Part shown: positions 24,738 to 32,568 of the stretch, piece after piece
Layout of the letters: every line of letters begins with the position of its first letter
How positions within the stretch are numbered: the stretch's first letter is position 1
Origin: Halomicronema sp. CCY15110
GTDB taxonomy: Bacteria; Cyanobacteriota; Cyanobacteriia; Phormidesmidales; Phormidesmidaceae
NCBI RefSeq assembly: GCF_016888165.1
Contig: NZ_JACSWC010000158.1
Location: 1-64,000 of the forward strand
Length of the DNA: 64,000 bases
Reading direction: 5' to 3'
Notes under the pieces: model-generated
Database searches by the model: none
Seen by the model: only the letters and a program-made list of their open reading frames with translations
What the model was told of the DNA's origin: nothing
Translations under genes and position numbers: made by a program

Positions 24738-26396
24738 ATGGTCTGGTTCTGCGGTCAACGGATGGGGCGTTTAGCGGGAAGTCTCGCGCTGCTGGGGGCG
24801 ATCGCTCCCATTCCCACTTTCGCCAATGTCACCGAACCGCTGGACGCCACCAGTCCAGTGATCCTAGCTAGCGACCATGCTGCGCCAGCAGGCACTGCCC
24901 CGACTTTCAACAATGAGTCAGAGCTAGGGCAAAGCGATCGCCCCCAAGTCGCCTTGAATCTGACCGATTTGATTCAGTTGGTGGTGGCGGGCAATCGGGA
25001 TTTGCGCGATCGCCAATTGCAGCGGCTGATCGAGCAGCAACAACTGGTCGAAGCCGAGTCGCGCTTTGACCCGCGTTTTACCCCGGCAGTGGGCCTTGGT
25101 ACCACCCAAACCTTTGCAGACGACTTCATCCTCAACCGGAATCTACGAGGCAGCATTGGGGGCAGTGCGATCGAAATTGGCGATCGCACTGCCCTGACCC
25201 AAAGCGCGGGGGTACTGGGCGAAGTAACTACCCGCCAGGGCACCCAAATTGGCCTCACCCTCGACGCTTTAGGAGACACCCCTATGAGCTTGCGGCTGAC
25301 TCAGCCCCTGTTGCGTGGGGCCGGCACCACCATTAACGAGGCTCCGGTAGACATTGCCCGATTGCAAGAATCACAAAACTTTCTGGGATTACAGCAAACC
25401 TTGATCGAGACGGTGAGCACCACGGTGACGCAATACACCAGCCTCATTCAGGCCCAAGCGGCGGTGGAAATTCAATCTCAGGCCTTAGCTCGCCGCCAGC
25501 AGCAACTCGAAATTTTGACCGCCTTAGTGGCAGCGGGGCGTCGGGCCGCAGTGGAACTAACCGACACCCGGCGCTCCGTCGCGAATGCCGAGCGCGACTT
25601 GTTGGTGGCGCAGACGGGCCTGGAGGCGGCCAACACAGCATTACTAGATCAATTGGGAACGGATCAAAATCTGTTGTTTGTTGCAGCGGCGGAGACGATT
25701 CGCGACCTGTTTGCAGCGGCGGTGGCGCGCGTGGAACCCTATGAGGTCGAAACCTTAGTGGCGATCGCCTATCAACAGCGCCCTGACTATCGCCAAACCC
25801 TGCTAGCCCAGGATGTGGCCCAGCTCAATTTAGCAGTAGCGGCTGATGACTTACGCTGGCAGCTCAATCTAGAAGGCGATGCAGATCTGGGCGATGCTTC
25901 AAACACGACGCTGGGGCTAGTCGCCCGGCGCACCTTTGACGACCCAGCGCTAGAAACCGCGCGGGTGCGCCGGGAAGTTGAGACCGCTCAGCAGGCCAAT
26001 CGACTGTCGCAGCAGCGCATCGCCATTCGCAATGAAATCACCAACCGCCTGAATACTGTGCAGACCAACTTGGTGCGCGTCGATGCGGCGCGGCGGGCCA
26101 CAGAAAATGCCCGTTTGCAGTTGGAGGCGACCCGTGAACTGTTTGAACGGGGCCGCTCAGGCGGCAATCTATTTCAGGTTATTTCTCAAGAGGAAAACCT
26201 GGTCACCGCCCAAAGCCAGGAACTCCAGGCCGAAATCGAATTCCTCAACAGCATCGTTGCCCTGGATCAGTCGGTCGGTCTGACGTTGGACATTTGGCGC
26301 AGTGAGGTCGACTTTACGCCCGCATTTTCACCCCCCACCACGACTGAACCACTGGCTCCGACTGATATTACTGAAATTGAGGTGGGGAACCCGTAG
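24738..26396 (+). CDS. TolC-family outer-membrane channel
   Basis: A 552-aa outer-membrane efflux protein. A signal peptide spans about residues 1-30 (ending TFA-N). Two homologous OEP halves follow: the first carries NLTDLIQLVVAGNRDL and a coiled-coil hairpin; the second contains TNRLNTVQTNLVRVDAARRA, ELFERGRSGGNLFQVI and the long helix NLVTAQSQELQAEIEFLN. It starts with a clear GAGGAG ribosome binding site two bases after the permease stop, completing a self-contained tripartite efflux system. The C-terminal ~40 residues are Pro/Thr-rich. Confidence 0.92.
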   Translation: MVWFCGQRMGRLAGSLALLGAIAPIPTFANVTEPLDATSPVILASDHAAPAGTAPTFNNESELGQSDRPQVALNLTDLIQLVVAGNRDLRDRQLQRLIEQQQLVEAESRFDPRFTPAVGLGTTQTFADDFILNRNLRGSIGGSAIEIGDRTALTQSAGVLGEVTTRQGTQIGLTLDALGDTPMSLRLTQPLLRGAGTTINEAPVDIARLQESQNFLGLQQTLIETVSTTVTQYTSLIQAQAAVEIQSQALARRQQQLEILTALVAAGRRAAVELTDTRRSVANAERDLLVAQTGLEAANTALLDQLGTDQNLLFVAAAETIRDLFAAAVARVEPYEVETLVAIAYQQRPDYRQTLLAQDVAQLNLAVAADDLRWQLNLEGDADLGDASNTTLGLVARRTFDDPALETARVRREVETAQQANRLSQQRIAIRNEITNRLNTVQTNLVRVDAARRATENARLQLEATRELFERGRSGGNLFQVISQEENLVTAQSQELQAEIEFLNSIVALDQSVGLTLDIWRSEVDFTPAFSPPTTTEPLAPTDITEIEVGNP

Positions 26397-26756
26397 CCTA
26401 AGCCGAGCGCTACAACTATGCAAAGGTGCCAGGTCCATGGGAGCTTCGCTCACGGGGGGAATACCAATTTAGTTTTGAAATGCCCCTTTACCGATGAAGG
26501 TAAAGGGGCATGAGCATAAAAATCGAGGTGAACTGTTTCCTGATAATTGAAGAAAATCCCTCTACGCTCAAAAGTGAAAGACCTAGAGAGCCCCCCCTTT
26601 TTCAGGATGTATCGGCAGCATACTGCGGTGGTTCAGGGGGCTGACCCGATGTCCGCTGATGTTTGCCAATGAGTGGAAAAACCATATCAATAGCGCCATA
26701 CTATTGCGCCCCAAAATAAAACCCCTCACCGGCAAAGGCAAGGGGAGCATGAGGAG
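26397..26756. repeat. Post-operon spacer with hairpin and MITE-end sequence
   Basis: There is no gene here. Bases 26480-26492 pair perfectly with 26499-26511 (atgcccctttacc/ggtaaaggggcat) around a 6-base loop, a strong hairpin that probably ends the efflux operon. The 24 bases leading into it (taccaatttagttttgaaat, then gccc) match the end of the MITE-like element at 28060-28180. So a solo or degraded copy of that element may lie here. A second G/C-rich hairpin-like tract follows around 26720-26750 (cccctcaccggcaaaggcaagggg). Confidence 0.55.
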
Positions 26757-26841
26757 TCACTGATGAAATGTATGCACCTCGAAGTTGATTAATCGTCTCG
26801 TTTCATCCAGAGTGACGACACTGTGATCAAAAACCGTTATT

Positions 26842-27264
26842 TCAATATCCATCCCGTTGATCACGGTTGAAGTTATGCCGCTCATCCAGTGTGACTTCAT
26901 CGTTGCCATTGGTATCGGTAGCTTCATCCAATGATTGATGCGCCACAGTTGCCGCCGGACCCTTGTGATACCCATCCCGTTGATCACGGTTGAAGTTATG
27001 CCGCTCATGCAATGTGAGTACCTCATTGCCATTGATATCGGTAGCTTCATCCAATGATTGATGCGCCACAGTTGCCGTCGGACCCTTGTGATACCCATCC
27101 CGTTGATCACGGTTGAAGTTATGCAACTCATGCAGTGTGACTTCATCGTTGCCATTGATATCGGCAGCTTCATCTTTCGGGCCAAATTGCTCAGCCTGAG
27201 CAGTCGCTGCTAGCGTGCCTAGCGAAACCAAAATTACTAAGGTGGAAAATAAAAAGCGTTTCAT
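26842..27264 (-). CDS. Secreted EF-hand-like tandem repeat protein
   Basis: A 140-aa exported protein. The signal peptide (residues 1-24, cleavage after TAQA) precedes a mature part of two complete 41-residue repeats and a third cut after 28 residues. Each repeat carries an EF-hand-like loop: DINGNDEVTLHE, DINGNEVLTLHE and DTNGNDEVTLDE. The spacing (D1, N3, N5, T9, E12) fits calcium coordination, and each is followed by HNFNRDQRDGY. The DNA repeats (period 123 bp, 26845-27174) are nearly identical, indicating recent amplification. The third repeat reads TGA where the others continue with CAC, so the protein ends mid-unit. It may bind Ca2+ in the periplasm or outside; no partner is visible. 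Confidence 0.75.
   Translation of the reverse strand: MKRFLFSTLVILVSLGTLAATAQAEQFGPKDEAADINGNDEVTLHELHNFNRDQRDGYHKGPTATVAHQSLDEATDINGNEVLTLHERHNFNRDQRDGYHKGPAATVAHQSLDEATDTNGNDEVTLDERHNFNRDQRDGY
26845..27174 (-). repeat. 123-bp tandem repeats, 2.7 copies
   Basis: Three direct repeats with period 123 bases (27174-27052, 27051-26929, 26928-26845), in frame with the EF-hand-like protein. They differ by only a few substitutions, so unit number could vary between strains. Confidence 0.85.
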
Positions 27265-28059
27265 TATATGAGTCTCAATTCAATCAAAGCTCAAACCTTT
27301 TTAAAGGGGTTATTGCTTTGTTGCTACCTATTTTACCACTTCTTATTCGGCATTTATCTGATAGCACACCAGGGACAGGCTGAGAAAGAAATTAAGATTG
27401 CTCAGACAAAAAACAAAGTCTATTACCACATGAAAAAGGGACTACTGTTTTCTTCGAATGATACTAAATTGCTTTCTAGCGTACTGTTTTCCGAGAAAAG
27501 TATTTTTCTTGCAGCCTCAAAATATGTAACGCATTCGTTACAAGAAACCCCATGAGGTTTCCCCAGAAAAGTGAATTTTATTGCCGTTAATTCTTTTTCG
27601 GAAAGTAATAAATTGACGGCTATTATCGCTAGTAATCAACCACTTCTTTCTATTTGAAGTACTGTTTAAAGGGGAGTTAATTTGTTGATATTTCAAAAAA
27701 TGAAGGATAATAAAAATCCCTCATGTGAGTATCGTTGCCTATGGTGCCAAGCTCGAGCGAACATCTCGATCAGCGTCGTGCCGACACTCCTAAACATCCT
27801 GAATGCCCCCCGGCTCTAGCCAGTCAAAGTCAACGGATGCACTCTGCCCACCTCGGTTGGTATTGGCGATCGCTCTCTGTTCGTAGCCTTTCAAGTAGCG
27901 GTGTTAAGCCTTCGTATCGATGCTCGCTTTACGAGCGCTGGCATTATTGACCCTGGCTCCGACTACTAGGCAGTCAACCAGGCGCAGTAAGATTTCATCG
28001 CCAAAGGTCAGCGAACACGCCAGCCATGCCTAAGTTGTCGAGATTGCGGATGATATCAA
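27265..28059. other. AT-rich then degraded gene-poor region
   Basis: Bases 27265-27720 are markedly AT-rich with no convincing gene. A 95-aa frame at 27268-27555 starts three bases from the opposite-strand EF-hand start and looks like chance. From about 27760 to 27960 the minus strand has a fairly long open frame with one in-frame stop (around GYEQRAIANTNRGGQ), which may be the remnant of an unidentified gene. Nothing can be named. Confidence 0.4.
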
Positions 28060-28180
28060 TTTGGTTTTGAAATGTCCCATATGCACATTCGGCTAGTGGC
28101 AGGGCATCGCCCTGTAAGCTTTATCGCCCGACAAGCTTTAGAGAGTATCAACTTTAGATACGGGACATTTCAAAACTAAA
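28060..28180. mobile_element. MITE-like element, ~121 bp
   Basis: Terminal inverted repeats of 23 bases (28060-28082 and 28158-28180) match at 21 positions; the core ttttgaaatgtccc is identical. The interior has no coding capacity and contains small palindromes (agggcatcgccct). A related end sequence occurs at 26461-26484. This is the structure of a miniature inverted-repeat element mobilised by a transposase encoded elsewhere. Confidence 0.65.
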
Positions 28181-28549
28181 GAGGTCAATAATCGCGTAGG
28201 AATGGGCCTTAAGGCGATTGGGAAGTTCTTGCCTTAGGGCGATCGCTAGGGAAGATGCGCAGAAGTACCTCGCGAGCATTTATACCTAATCTATCTGTTT
28301 CCACTAGGTGCGATCAGTCTCGACTGAGTTTTTTGCGAAGACGGCAACAATTGATAGGCTTCTCAACGTTGCTTTTCGTTCTGTTACGGGTTGCTCGCTG
28401 ATGAGCTGAGTAGCTCCAGTTTGCAGCCTCTCTCAGAACCTCCCAGCACGGCTCTTCCCACTGGCTCAATTCCCCCGCGCGGAGATTAAACATCACCCAG
28501 GATGGCCGTGACAAAACTCAATGATCACCTCACTGACAGCGGTGTTATG

Positions 28550-28785
28550 GTGAAAGGCCATCGGTTTTAGCGAGGAGCAGTCGCTAAAGGAAACGGGGAA
28601 AGTGCAGTGCAAATCTGCCGCTGTCCCGCAGCTGTGAGCCAGTTTGGCATGGTGGATTTTAGATTTGGGTTGGTAAAAGCCCAAGCGGAAATTCCAACTC
28701 AGTCATCCCAAACTGCGCAAGTCAGAATGCCCGCCGATGCGAACAACCTGTTGTGTATTCGTCTGCGAGGTACGGATGGATTTAC
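28550..28785 (+). promoter_or_regulatory. Cobalamin (B12) riboswitch
   Basis: The conserved core is readable: GGGGAAAGTGCAGTGCAAAT, then CTGCCGCTGTCCCGCAGCTG and TGAG, matching the B12-box region (GCTG-CCCGCA-CTGT). It closes with AGTCAGAATGCCCGCCG, equivalent to the usual AGCCAGGA-ACCTGCC end. A closing stem catcgg (28559-28564) with ccgatg (28734-28739) frames the aptamer. The stretch ctgcgaggtacgg (28762-28774) is typical of the 3' regulatory part. It lies upstream of DUF1636 and CobW genes on the same strand. It is expected to switch them off when adenosylcobalamin is plentiful. Confidence 0.88.
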
Positions 28786-28834
28786 GTGTTCAGTCCTTGA
28801 GCTTATTCAAGGCCAGTTTTGGCTTAGGGAGCTG

Positions 28835-28919
28835 CTTAAAAATAACGTCCCCGATCGTAGGGGGTAGGCATTGCCTAACCCCGACAGAAAGCGTCGTAAT
28901 GTTGGGGATGTTATTTAAG
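28835..28919. mobile_element. Palindromic MITE-like insertion in riboswitch leader
   Basis: Imperfect terminal inverted repeats (28835-28852 cttaaaaataacgtcccc and 28904-28919 ggggatgttatttaag) enclose a nested palindrome ggggtaggca/ttgcctaacccc (28861-28882). The ~85-bp element has no coding potential. It sits between the cobalamin aptamer and the terminator before DUF1636. Confidence 0.5.
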
Positions 28920-29139
28920 TGCGATGCCCTTACAGCAATTTGGGGCGACCAGGATAGGGAGCGCGATCGCCCCATCCAGCTTTCTCCTCGCGGCAACGCC
29001 TGTCATTCAGCGTTTGCCCCTGTGCTGGTCGACTAGCATCTCAAATCGGCATCCTCTAGCCCCCCTTAACTGAGTTGTGGCTAGGGAGACTAACAGGAAT
29101 GCGAGCGATTAGCGATCGCTGTCTATGAATGCCAACTTA

Positions 29140-29174
29140 GCACCTTGGGATAACTCAGGTGCGGCTGCTTTTTT
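29140..29174 (+). terminator. Terminator in leader before DUF1636
   Basis: Stem gcacct (29140-29145) with aggtgc (29157-29162) over an 11-base loop, followed by ggctgc and a run of six T (29169-29174). It ends 24 bases before the DUF1636 start codon and downstream of the cobalamin aptamer. It is therefore a candidate for the riboswitch-controlled terminator. The stem is short. Confidence 0.5.
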
Positions 29175-29197
29175 GCCCCCTTTTTTGACGGTAAGTC

Positions 29198-29578
29198 ATG
29201 TCTGAAACAACTTTGATGGTGTGCGCATTGTGTCGTTTTTCCGCACAAGAGCGCAGCCGCAATGGCGTGTCCGGTGGTCAGTACCTAATCGACCAACTGC
29301 GTCAAGAACTCGCCTCGCGATCGCTGCAAGATGTGGTCAACCTGCAGCCGCTGCGCTGTATGGCTGGCTGCCACCAACCCTGCAACGTCTCCGTGGCGGC
29401 ACCGGGCAAGCTGACGTTTATTCTCAGCAGTGTGGACCCGGCTACGGCGGCTGCCCAAGTCTCAGACTTTTGTCAGCAATACACCGCTATCCCCGATGGT
29501 CGGGTGCCCTATGGCGATCGCGCCACCGCCATCCGCCGCGCCACCGCCTTTGTCCTGCCGCCACTCCCCACTCCCTAG
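29198..29578 (+). CDS. DUF1636 metal/Fe-S-binding protein
   Basis: A 126-aa small soluble protein of the DUF1636 family, thioredoxin-like ferredoxin fold. Cysteine pattern: CALC (residues 9-12), then RCMAGCHQPC around residue 53, suited to a [2Fe-2S] cluster or metal binding. The family is frequently found next to cobW and cobalamin genes and under B12 riboswitches, as here. This context suggests a role in metal supply or electron transfer to cobalamin synthesis, or in the metal economy when B12 is scarce. It is upstream of cobW, separated by a heptanucleotide repeat array. ATG 29198 lies 24 bases after the leader terminator. Confidence 0.8.
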   Translation: MSETTLMVCALCRFSAQERSRNGVSGGQYLIDQLRQELASRSLQDVVNLQPLRCMAGCHQPCNVSVAAPGKLTFILSSVDPATAAAQVSDFCQQYTAIPDGRVPYGDRATAIRRATAFVLPPLPTP

Positions 29579-29631
29579 CCCCGTTCCTTCGCGCTACTTA
29601 GGGATGCGCGGGCAATTAAAGTACTGACTCC

Positions 29632-29736
29632 AGCCACCCAGCACCCCACCCCCAATACCCAACACCCAGCACCCAATACCCAACACCCAATACCCAGCCA
29701 CCCAACACCCAACACCCAATACCCAATACCCAAACA
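29632..29736. repeat. STRR heptanucleotide tandem array
   Basis: About 15 units of a degenerate 7-base repeat, CCCAACA / CCCAATA / CCCAGCA. This is a short tandemly repeated repetitive (STRR) sequence typical of filamentous cyanobacteria. It lies between the DUF1636 and cobW genes. Copy number is probably strain-variable. Confidence 0.85.
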
Positions 29737-29793
29737 CTGCCATTACCGGGCTGTTATTTTCCCGCCGATCCCTTCCCATCACCCCTCAACCCC

Positions 29794-30846
29794 ATGCATA
29801 AAATTCCCGTTACCGTCGTCACTGGCTTCCTGGGTTCCGGCAAAACCACGTTGGTGCGCCATCTGCTGCAAAACAATCAGGGCCGTCGCATTGCCGTACT
29901 CGTAAACGAGTTTGGCGAGGTGGGCATTGATGGCGACATTTTGCGATCGTGCCAGGTCTGTGACGACGAAGACACGACAGCGAATGCCGCCAATGCCAAT
30001 ATCTTGGAACTCGCTAATGGCTGTCTCTGCTGCACCGTGCAGGAAGAGTTTTTGCCCACCATGCAGGAATTGTTGAAGCGGCGACAAGAGATTGACGCGA
30101 TCGTCATCGAAACCTCTGGTCTGGCCTTACCCAAGCCGCTGGTGCAGGCTTTTCGCTGGCCGGAAATTCGTACTGGAGCCACCGTCGATGGCGTGGTGAC
30201 TGTGGTGGATGGCGAGGCTCTGGCTAAGGGCCAAATTGTCGGCGATCTGGCAGCGTTGACCGCCCAACGCCAAGCCGATGACAGCCTGGAGCACGAAACC
30301 CCGATTGAAGAACTGTTTGAAGATCAGCTGGCCTGTGCGGATATGGTGCTGCTGACCAAAACGGACTTGATGGGCGAGGCGGAGCGCGATCGCGTCCAAA
30401 CCTGGCTGCAATCCCAAGCGCCGAGCGGCATTAAAGTCGTCCCCTGTCACCAGGGCGAAATTCATCCCGAGGTGCTGCTGGGCTTCAACGCCGCCGTGGA
30501 AGATCACCTCGACCATCGCCCCAGCCACCACGACCACGAGGAGGAACACGACCACGACGATGACATCAACTCCATTTGCGTGGAACTCAACCAAGCGATC
30601 GACCCCAAAACGTTGGTGAAACGCTTGCAAGCCCTCGTCCAGCAACAAGAAATTTACCGCATTAAAGGATTCGTCGCCGTGCCCAACAAAGCGATGCGCC
30701 TGGTACTGCAAGGCGTGGGGCAGCGGTTTGACCATTTTTATGATCGCCCCTGGCAGCCTGCGGAACGCCGCCAAACCCGCCTTGTCTTTATTGGTCAAAA
30801 CTTAGAGAAAGAGCAAATCGTTCAGGCGTTACAGTTCTGTTTGTGA
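29794..30846 (+). CDS. cobW: CobW-family metallochaperone GTPase
   Basis: A 350-aa G3E-family P-loop GTPase. Motifs: Walker A GFLGSGKTT (about 11-19), NEFGEVGIDGD, the metal site GCLCC in LANGCLCCTVQEEF (CXCC), switch/Walker B IETSGLALP, and the guanine-specifying TKTD. A His/Asp-rich segment (HHDHEEEHDHDDD, about residue 248) precedes the C-terminal CobW_C domain. CobW is implicated in delivering Co(II) for aerobic cobalamin synthesis; related members handle Zn or Fe. The upstream cobalamin riboswitch and DUF1636 support the cobalt assignment. About 215 bases, mostly the STRR array, separate it from DUF1636. Confidence 0.92.
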   Translation: MHKIPVTVVTGFLGSGKTTLVRHLLQNNQGRRIAVLVNEFGEVGIDGDILRSCQVCDDEDTTANAANANILELANGCLCCTVQEEFLPTMQELLKRRQEIDAIVIETSGLALPKPLVQAFRWPEIRTGATVDGVVTVVDGEALAKGQIVGDLAALTAQRQADDSLEHETPIEELFEDQLACADMVLLTKTDLMGEAERDRVQTWLQSQAPSGIKVVPCHQGEIHPEVLLGFNAAVEDHLDHRPSHHDHEEEHDHDDDINSICVELNQAIDPKTLVKRLQALVQQQEIYRIKGFVAVPNKAMRLVLQGVGQRFDHFYDRPWQPAERRQTRLVFIGQNLEKEQIVQALQFCL

Positions 30847-30945
30847 CATTGATATATCCGATACATGTTGTTGTCTTACCTGTGAATTAGTATTCGATGT
30901 GTAGTGAGCCTAGAAACGTTGAATTGCTTCACAGAGAATTTCATC

Positions 30946-31479
30946 ATGCAGAGCGCAAGACATAACTCAGGCAGAATCCAGCCAATTCTGATAAGCGAGA
31001 TTGCCCGAAGCGACTCTCTGATAGAGCGACATGGTCAACGAAGCAACATATTTTTATCAATTGAATATGAATCTTTTTGCAACTGTAGTGGTGTGACAGT
31101 CGGCGTTTGGCCATTCCGAAAGAAATCGAATGTAACTTTCAACTTATCCAGTGCCATACTTCACTACTCCTTAACTAATGGCAAGGTCTATCATTATGTT
31201 CAGGAGAAGAAAAATCCTGGCTTTAAAATATGTGAGAATGGCAACTTTTCTGGTTACACTACAAGCAACGATCTCAGAGATGAATTACTTGAGTTTTCTT
31301 TTTATCCAAAAGGAGCGTCAGCTCATGGAATCCACAAAAATAAGCAAACTTATGTCGAACCGAAATCTGGAGACATAACCTTAAACTTTCAGGAAATTGA
31401 TCCGGAATTAATATCTAGAAGAGGGAGTAACATAATACCATACTTCATCATGCTATGGAGAAATCATGCCAAATGCTGA
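30946..31479 (+). CDS. AT-rich hypothetical protein, first of a coupled pair
   Basis: An unrecognised 177-aa protein from ATG 30946 (the frame is open to a GTG at 30904). It is soluble, with no signal peptide or membrane helix, and mixed alpha/beta in look (VTFNLSSAILHYSLTNGKVY; GDITLNFQEIDPEL). Codon use is strongly AT-biased and the gene lacks any HIP1 core (CGATCG), unlike its neighbours, which indicates transfer. Its last 14 bases overlap the start of the next gene, so the two are translationally coupled and probably functional partners. Confidence 0.6.
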   Translation: MQSARHNSGRIQPILISEIARSDSLIERHGQRSNIFLSIEYESFCNCSGVTVGVWPFRKKSNVTFNLSSAILHYSLTNGKVYHYVQEKKNPGFKICENGNFSGYTTSNDLRDELLEFSFYPKGASAHGIHKNKQTYVEPKSGDITLNFQEIDPELISRRGSNIIPYFIMLWRNHAKC

Positions 31480-32485
31480 TCATGGGAATTTGTCAGTAGA
31501 GATTCCTGTTGATTTAAGGATTTCTAATATAAGAGCTCCACACGAAAATAGCCTCACGCAAGCAGCGAAGAAATTCTCTCATTTGCTGTCTGTTACTTTC
31601 TTCCTTTTTTTATGTTTCATTTCTTATCAAATTCTTGGAAGAATAGATCTCCCAATATTAGATGATCCATTACTTCAATTTATTGGATTTGCGGCAATTT
31701 CGACTTTCGCTGTGAATTTCTTCCTTTTCTTATTGAATAGATTTGAGAAAATTGTCGAAAAAGTTTTTCTTGGGGGGTTGAAGGCTGAGCTCTCTGATAA
31801 AGTTCTCCATGACTCAGAAAATATACAAATAGATTTTGTTCGCGGTAGAAATCCTAAATATATAAACCTTGTCTGCTTTTGCTTTCATCGAGGCTCTGGA
31901 AATCAGAGCAGCATCAAACTTGAAGCGCTTCTTTACCATGTTACCTCAGGCAAGATTGACGCTCTCAAAAAAGTAGATATACAACAAAAATACGAATCAG
32001 AATTAGTTGAAATTGACTGCTCTATGATTGATTGTCAGTTAGATTTCCCTTGGAAGTCTCCCTCTTTATTTCCTGAGGATTTGAAGATAAAATTTATAAA
32101 TTCCCACTTTGAAAATGATTTCCCTCAGGGAATGAGTGGGCTCTCTTTTAAAGAAGAAGATTCAGTGTCATGTTTTGATGGAAAAGTGTTGCTTGATAGA
32201 GGAACTTGCACATTTTCTGGGACAAGCCTAAACAAAATTGCACAAGCCATTGAACAGCAACGAAAAGACGATCTTGCACGCCTCACTAATGAGGGAGGCT
32301 GGCTGGCGAGACATCTCTCAGATGTCTTGCCAGCGGATCTTAATCATGATGCAGTCCGCGAACATTTGGGTGACAGTTCAAACTATCCACCTGGCCAACT
32401 AACTGTAGACCAGGTTCAAGATGCTTTGCGACAATTTCTTGATAATAATGGAATGAACATTGAGGGAATGAACATTGAGACGTAG
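31466..32485 (+). CDS. AT-rich two-helix membrane protein, second of the pair
   Basis: An unrecognised 339-aa protein. A 38-residue N-terminal cytosolic part is followed by two transmembrane helices (about 39-57, LLSVTFFLFLCFISYQIL; and about 68-90, FIGFAAISTFAVNFFLFLL). A ~240-residue soluble domain follows, beta-rich first and then with helices (NKIAQAIEQQRKDDLARL). The ATG has a GGAG ribosome binding site (31457-31460) inside the preceding gene, and the genes overlap by 14 bases. The final codons contain a perfect 15-base tandem duplication (32450-32464, 32465-32479). Strong AT bias and absence of HIP1 suggest acquisition. No family is recognised. Confidence 0.6.
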   Translation: MPNADHGNLSVEIPVDLRISNIRAPHENSLTQAAKKFSHLLSVTFFLFLCFISYQILGRIDLPILDDPLLQFIGFAAISTFAVNFFLFLLNRFEKIVEKVFLGGLKAELSDKVLHDSENIQIDFVRGRNPKYINLVCFCFHRGSGNQSSIKLEALLYHVTSGKIDALKKVDIQQKYESELVEIDCSMIDCQLDFPWKSPSLFPEDLKIKFINSHFENDFPQGMSGLSFKEEDSVSCFDGKVLLDRGTCTFSGTSLNKIAQAIEQQRKDDLARLTNEGGWLARHLSDVLPADLNHDAVREHLGDSSNYPPGQLTVDQVQDALRQFLDNNGMNIEGMNIET

Positions 32486-32568
32486 GTGAACCTTGATTAT
32501 TTTTCAGATTAACAGGTTGGTTTAGTAGAACATCGGTATCCTTAAAAATGAGGGGAACTGATGGAGTC

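Noticed and set aside
26757-27185. A 142-aa minus-strand frame overlapping the EF-hand gene
   Set aside because: Alternate frame of the same repeats with no signal peptide; the 140-aa frame with signal peptide and calcium loops is the real one.
27268-27555. A 95-aa open frame on the plus strand in the AT-rich zone
   Set aside because: It starts three bases from the opposite-strand EF-hand start, has no ribosome binding site and has composition of random AT-rich DNA; better read as promoter region.
27750-27960. Minus-strand open frame with one internal stop, transposase-remnant candidate
   Set aside because: No recognisable transposase motif or terminal repeats; evidence too weak for a pseudogene call.
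29632-29736. Possible CRISPR array
   Set aside because: The repeats are contiguous 7-base units without unique spacers, so this is an STRR array and not a CRISPR.
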